DNA of 10,036 nucleotides from Prolixibacteraceae bacterium. Its GTDB lineage: Bacteria; Bacteroidota; Bacteroidia; Bacteroidales; Prolixibacteraceae. This document shows, piece after piece, positions 7,973 to 10,036 of the stretch (positions are counted from its first letter, which is position 1; the number at the start of each line of letters is the position of its first letter). The notes beneath the pieces were generated by a model. The model was not told where the DNA came from. It searched no databases and saw only the letters and a program-made list of their open reading frames with translations. A program made the translations under genes and the position numbers. The stretch covers positions 1 through 10,036 of the forward strand of contig JAQIDF010000202.1 in NCBI GenBank assembly GCA_027858145.1. Direction: 5' to 3'.

Positions 7973-10036
7973 TTACTTCACCAAATACTGCACGGCATTG
8001 GCCAAATAGATATATGACCCGCCTACAGTAATAACATATTCATTTTCTCCCCATAAGAAAGGCCAGTCTTCCATGTTCTCCGGATAATCAGGATCGAGTA
8101 TCAAAACACCCGGAACAATACCACCCGGGATATAAGAAAAATCAGCCCTGTTCATTCCATACGACACTTTCTTTGTGTTTATCCCAGCACCTGAAACAAA
8201 CGAAATGTTTGAATCTGGATGACATCCAAAGATATAATTCAAACCTTTAAAAACAAACTCTTTATCAATCACATCCGGAAAGTGTTTGTAGATCATAAAG
8301 TTTGTAATGGCCTGCCCAATAATCGTTCCATTCCCGGCCCATCCGCCTTCAGTGATAATAACACCAAAAGGATTAGCCTTACTGAAGCTCTCAAGTCCGC
8401 TGGCATATTCTATGGCTTGCGCTTTTACTTTTGCAATAAAGTCGTCATCCATGAGATGTAATGCCGGCATCAGGTTAAAAGCAAGGAAAGCAAAACCATT
8501 TTTAATTTCAGGCCACATTTCCTGAATCCTTTCGGCATATTGTACTTCTTCAGTTGCAATTAAAAGTTCAGCTGCTGCCCTTAGTTCTTCAAGCACCATT
8601 GGACCACCGGTTGTATTACCCACATAAAAAATGTCAGGTTCTTTTCCCTGTTCGTATTTCCATACACTTTGAGCAACTGTTAAACATTCATCAGCTAATG
8701 TGGGATTGTAGTTTTCGAGTGCCCTTGCCGATGCAGCCAGTGCTGCTGCCGAACCATAATTCAGCGGTGTTGATCTGCTGGTAAATGCCCAGCGATCGTC
8801 AAAAGTTCCGCTGTATTTTCCATCGGTTTCCAGGCTATCGAGTTCAGGGTTGAAAATTAGATTATCGGTCATGGTTAACCCATCGCCCAGGTGAGTATAC
8901 TGCGATAACGAAGGCACAATAATACCAGGGATGGCATGCCCTACGGCACGATGCTGAGCCACAAGTCCCAGAGCACCATGTTCAATTTGCTGCAAAATAT
9001 CGTTCTTACCATCCGGATGGTGAAGATCAACGTAACGGTTTCCCTGTTCAACTAAAGTCTGGTCACGGTAAATATCAAAATCCTCGTACGCATGCACCAG
9101 GTTCAAAACAGTATAATATTGCGACTGTGTGCGAATGTCATAATCACCTGCATCATACCACCCTCCTATATTAAGGCCAGGTATATGCTCTCCGGGTTCG
9201 TAAGGTGAATCGGTTGTTGGCCCCTGAGCAAACAAATCGAAATGCTCATGGTTTACAGGAGCCTGAAGGGCATCGTCGAGGTGAGAAGCGCCATGCCATA
9301 CACGATAAGCTTCATTAACCAAAACGTGATCCATTTGAACCGGCATATAAATATCGAGCGTTGGATGCCAAATATCATCATAAACATTCTCTCCCACTCT
9401 AATGGCACCCGATTTTACATCGCCGTACATTATCTGATATAATCCGGGTTCAGTAACAGATGAAAAGTCGAAAAATCCATAGTTGTAGCGTTGATAGTAA
9501 CCCCACTCAACAACTGGCGCTTTCATTATTTCTTTCAGCGAACCATTATCATTTAACCGATATAAAACAGCTTCGTCGAGCATTTTATCATTTTTGTCCA
9601 GCTCAATTACTGCCTTTTTATCTTGTGATGGATGATAACCAACCTGTGAATAGCTAATAACCGGCTCCCGCAACCATTCGTTTACCGAAGATGGTGTTAA
9701 TTTCCACTCAATAACTTTCCCGGTTTGATTGTCCGGAATTAAACTTCTTAGTACCAGCCATCCGTTTTGTGCTTTGTTCCTTCCATCGAAAAACATTAGC
9801 TCATTTTCCGACTGAATTGTTATCCGACGTTGATCATCTTCGGGTGCCAAAACAAATTTATTACCAACACTCAGAGGTTCGGGTTCTGTTTTCAGGTTTT
9901 CATTAAGCGACATTGAACCGGCCGCATAATGAGGAACGATGAAAGGTTCATCGTCCATTAAATAGGTTTTTCCGAAATATGCCGCAGGAAGAAATTCAAT
10001 ATTAAACCCCGCTTTTCCAGTCATATCATCAGGCAA
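7973..10036 (-). CDS. Glycoside hydrolase family 9 (endoglucanase type), N-terminus off window
   Basis: Inverting beta-1,4-glucanase-type enzyme. The frame is open to the right edge, so the 687 visible residues lack the start; residue numbers count from the edge. Residues 1-120 are the end of an N-terminal module (GKAGFNIEFLP...FGKTYLMDD) that I recall from Bacteroidota GH9 proteins; roughly 150 residues including a signal peptide are probably missing. Residues 124-214 are a CelD_N-type immunoglobulin-like domain (SQVGYHP start). The catalytic (alpha/alpha)6 domain spans about 218-687. GGWYDAGDYDI (291-301) holds the water-activating aspartates D295 and D298, and WGENEYVI near the end holds the likely acid E666. 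The canonical His-x-Arg block is altered: the equivalent reads SFVSGAGINTKKVSYGMNR. No dockerin or carbohydrate-binding module follows. It leads the leftward operon. Cellulose, mixed-linkage glucan or xyloglucan are possible substrates; the choice cannot be made here. Confidence 0.93.
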   Translation of the reverse strand: MPDDMTGKAGFNIEFLPAAYFGKTYLMDDEPFIVPHYAAGSMSLNENLKTEPEPLSVGNKFVLAPEDDQRRITIQSENELMFFDGRNKAQNGWLVLRSLIPDNQTGKVIEWKLTPSSVNEWLREPVISYSQVGYHPSQDKKAVIELDKNDKMLDEAVLYRLNDNGSLKEIMKAPVVEWGYYQRYNYGFFDFSSVTEPGLYQIMYGDVKSGAIRVGENVYDDIWHPTLDIYMPVQMDHVLVNEAYRVWHGASHLDDALQAPVNHEHFDLFAQGPTTDSPYEPGEHIPGLNIGGWYDAGDYDIRTQSQYYTVLNLVHAYEDFDIYRDQTLVEQGNRYVDLHHPDGKNDILQQIEHGALGLVAQHRAVGHAIPGIIVPSLSQYTHLGDGLTMTDNLIFNPELDSLETDGKYSGTFDDRWAFTSRSTPLNYGSAAALAASARALENYNPTLADECLTVAQSVWKYEQGKEPDIFYVGNTTGGPMVLEELRAAAELLIATEEVQYAERIQEMWPEIKNGFAFLAFNLMPALHLMDDDFIAKVKAQAIEYASGLESFSKANPFGVIITEGGWAGNGTIIGQAITNFMIYKHFPDVIDKEFVFKGLNYIFGCHPDSNISFVSGAGINTKKVSYGMNRADFSYIPGGIVPGVLILDPDYPENMEDWPFLWGENEYVITVGGSYIYLANAVQYLVK

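Overview
The window looks like chromosomal DNA of a Bacteroidota bacterium, probably a polysaccharide-degrading member of Marinilabiliales/Prolixibacteraceae type. The grounds are moderate-to-low GC, A-rich leaders without clear Shine-Dalgarno sequences, a Bacteroidota-style LuxR-type helix-turn-helix C-terminus, and a GH9 enzyme with the long N-terminal module I associate with Bacteroidota. The lineage below phylum is inference from memory.

Layout. Positions 2-235 (+) are the DNA-binding tail of a regulator whose sensor part lies outside the window. Then come two co-directional family 3 glycoside hydrolases. The first (419-2638) has a plain Sec signal peptide. The second (3030-5360) is a lipoprotein resembling the Bacteroides ovatus xyloglucan-locus enzyme BoGH3B. 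A 391-base gap without a convincing gene separates them. A strong bidirectional terminator (5425-5468) closes this rightward block. It also closes a leftward block that enters from the right edge: a partial GH9 cellulase-type enzyme (7973-10036), a Tat-exported DUF362 protein (7008-7943), and a membrane iron-sulfur protein that looks like NapH and NapG joined in one chain (5487-7001). The leftward genes are packed tightly (29 and 6 bases apart), so they are probably one operon.

How the genes may work together. GH9 would cut beta-1,4-glucan (cellulose, mixed-linkage glucan or xyloglucan backbone) and the two GH3 exo-enzymes would release glucose or a related sugar from the oligosaccharides. 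The adjacent regulator may sense those sugars. The unexpected part is the DUF362 plus NapH/NapG-like pair, which would carry electrons across or along the inner membrane and shares the transcription unit with the cellulase. Its electron donor, acceptor and purpose cannot be read from the sequence. No tRNA, rRNA, CRISPR array or insertion sequence was seen.
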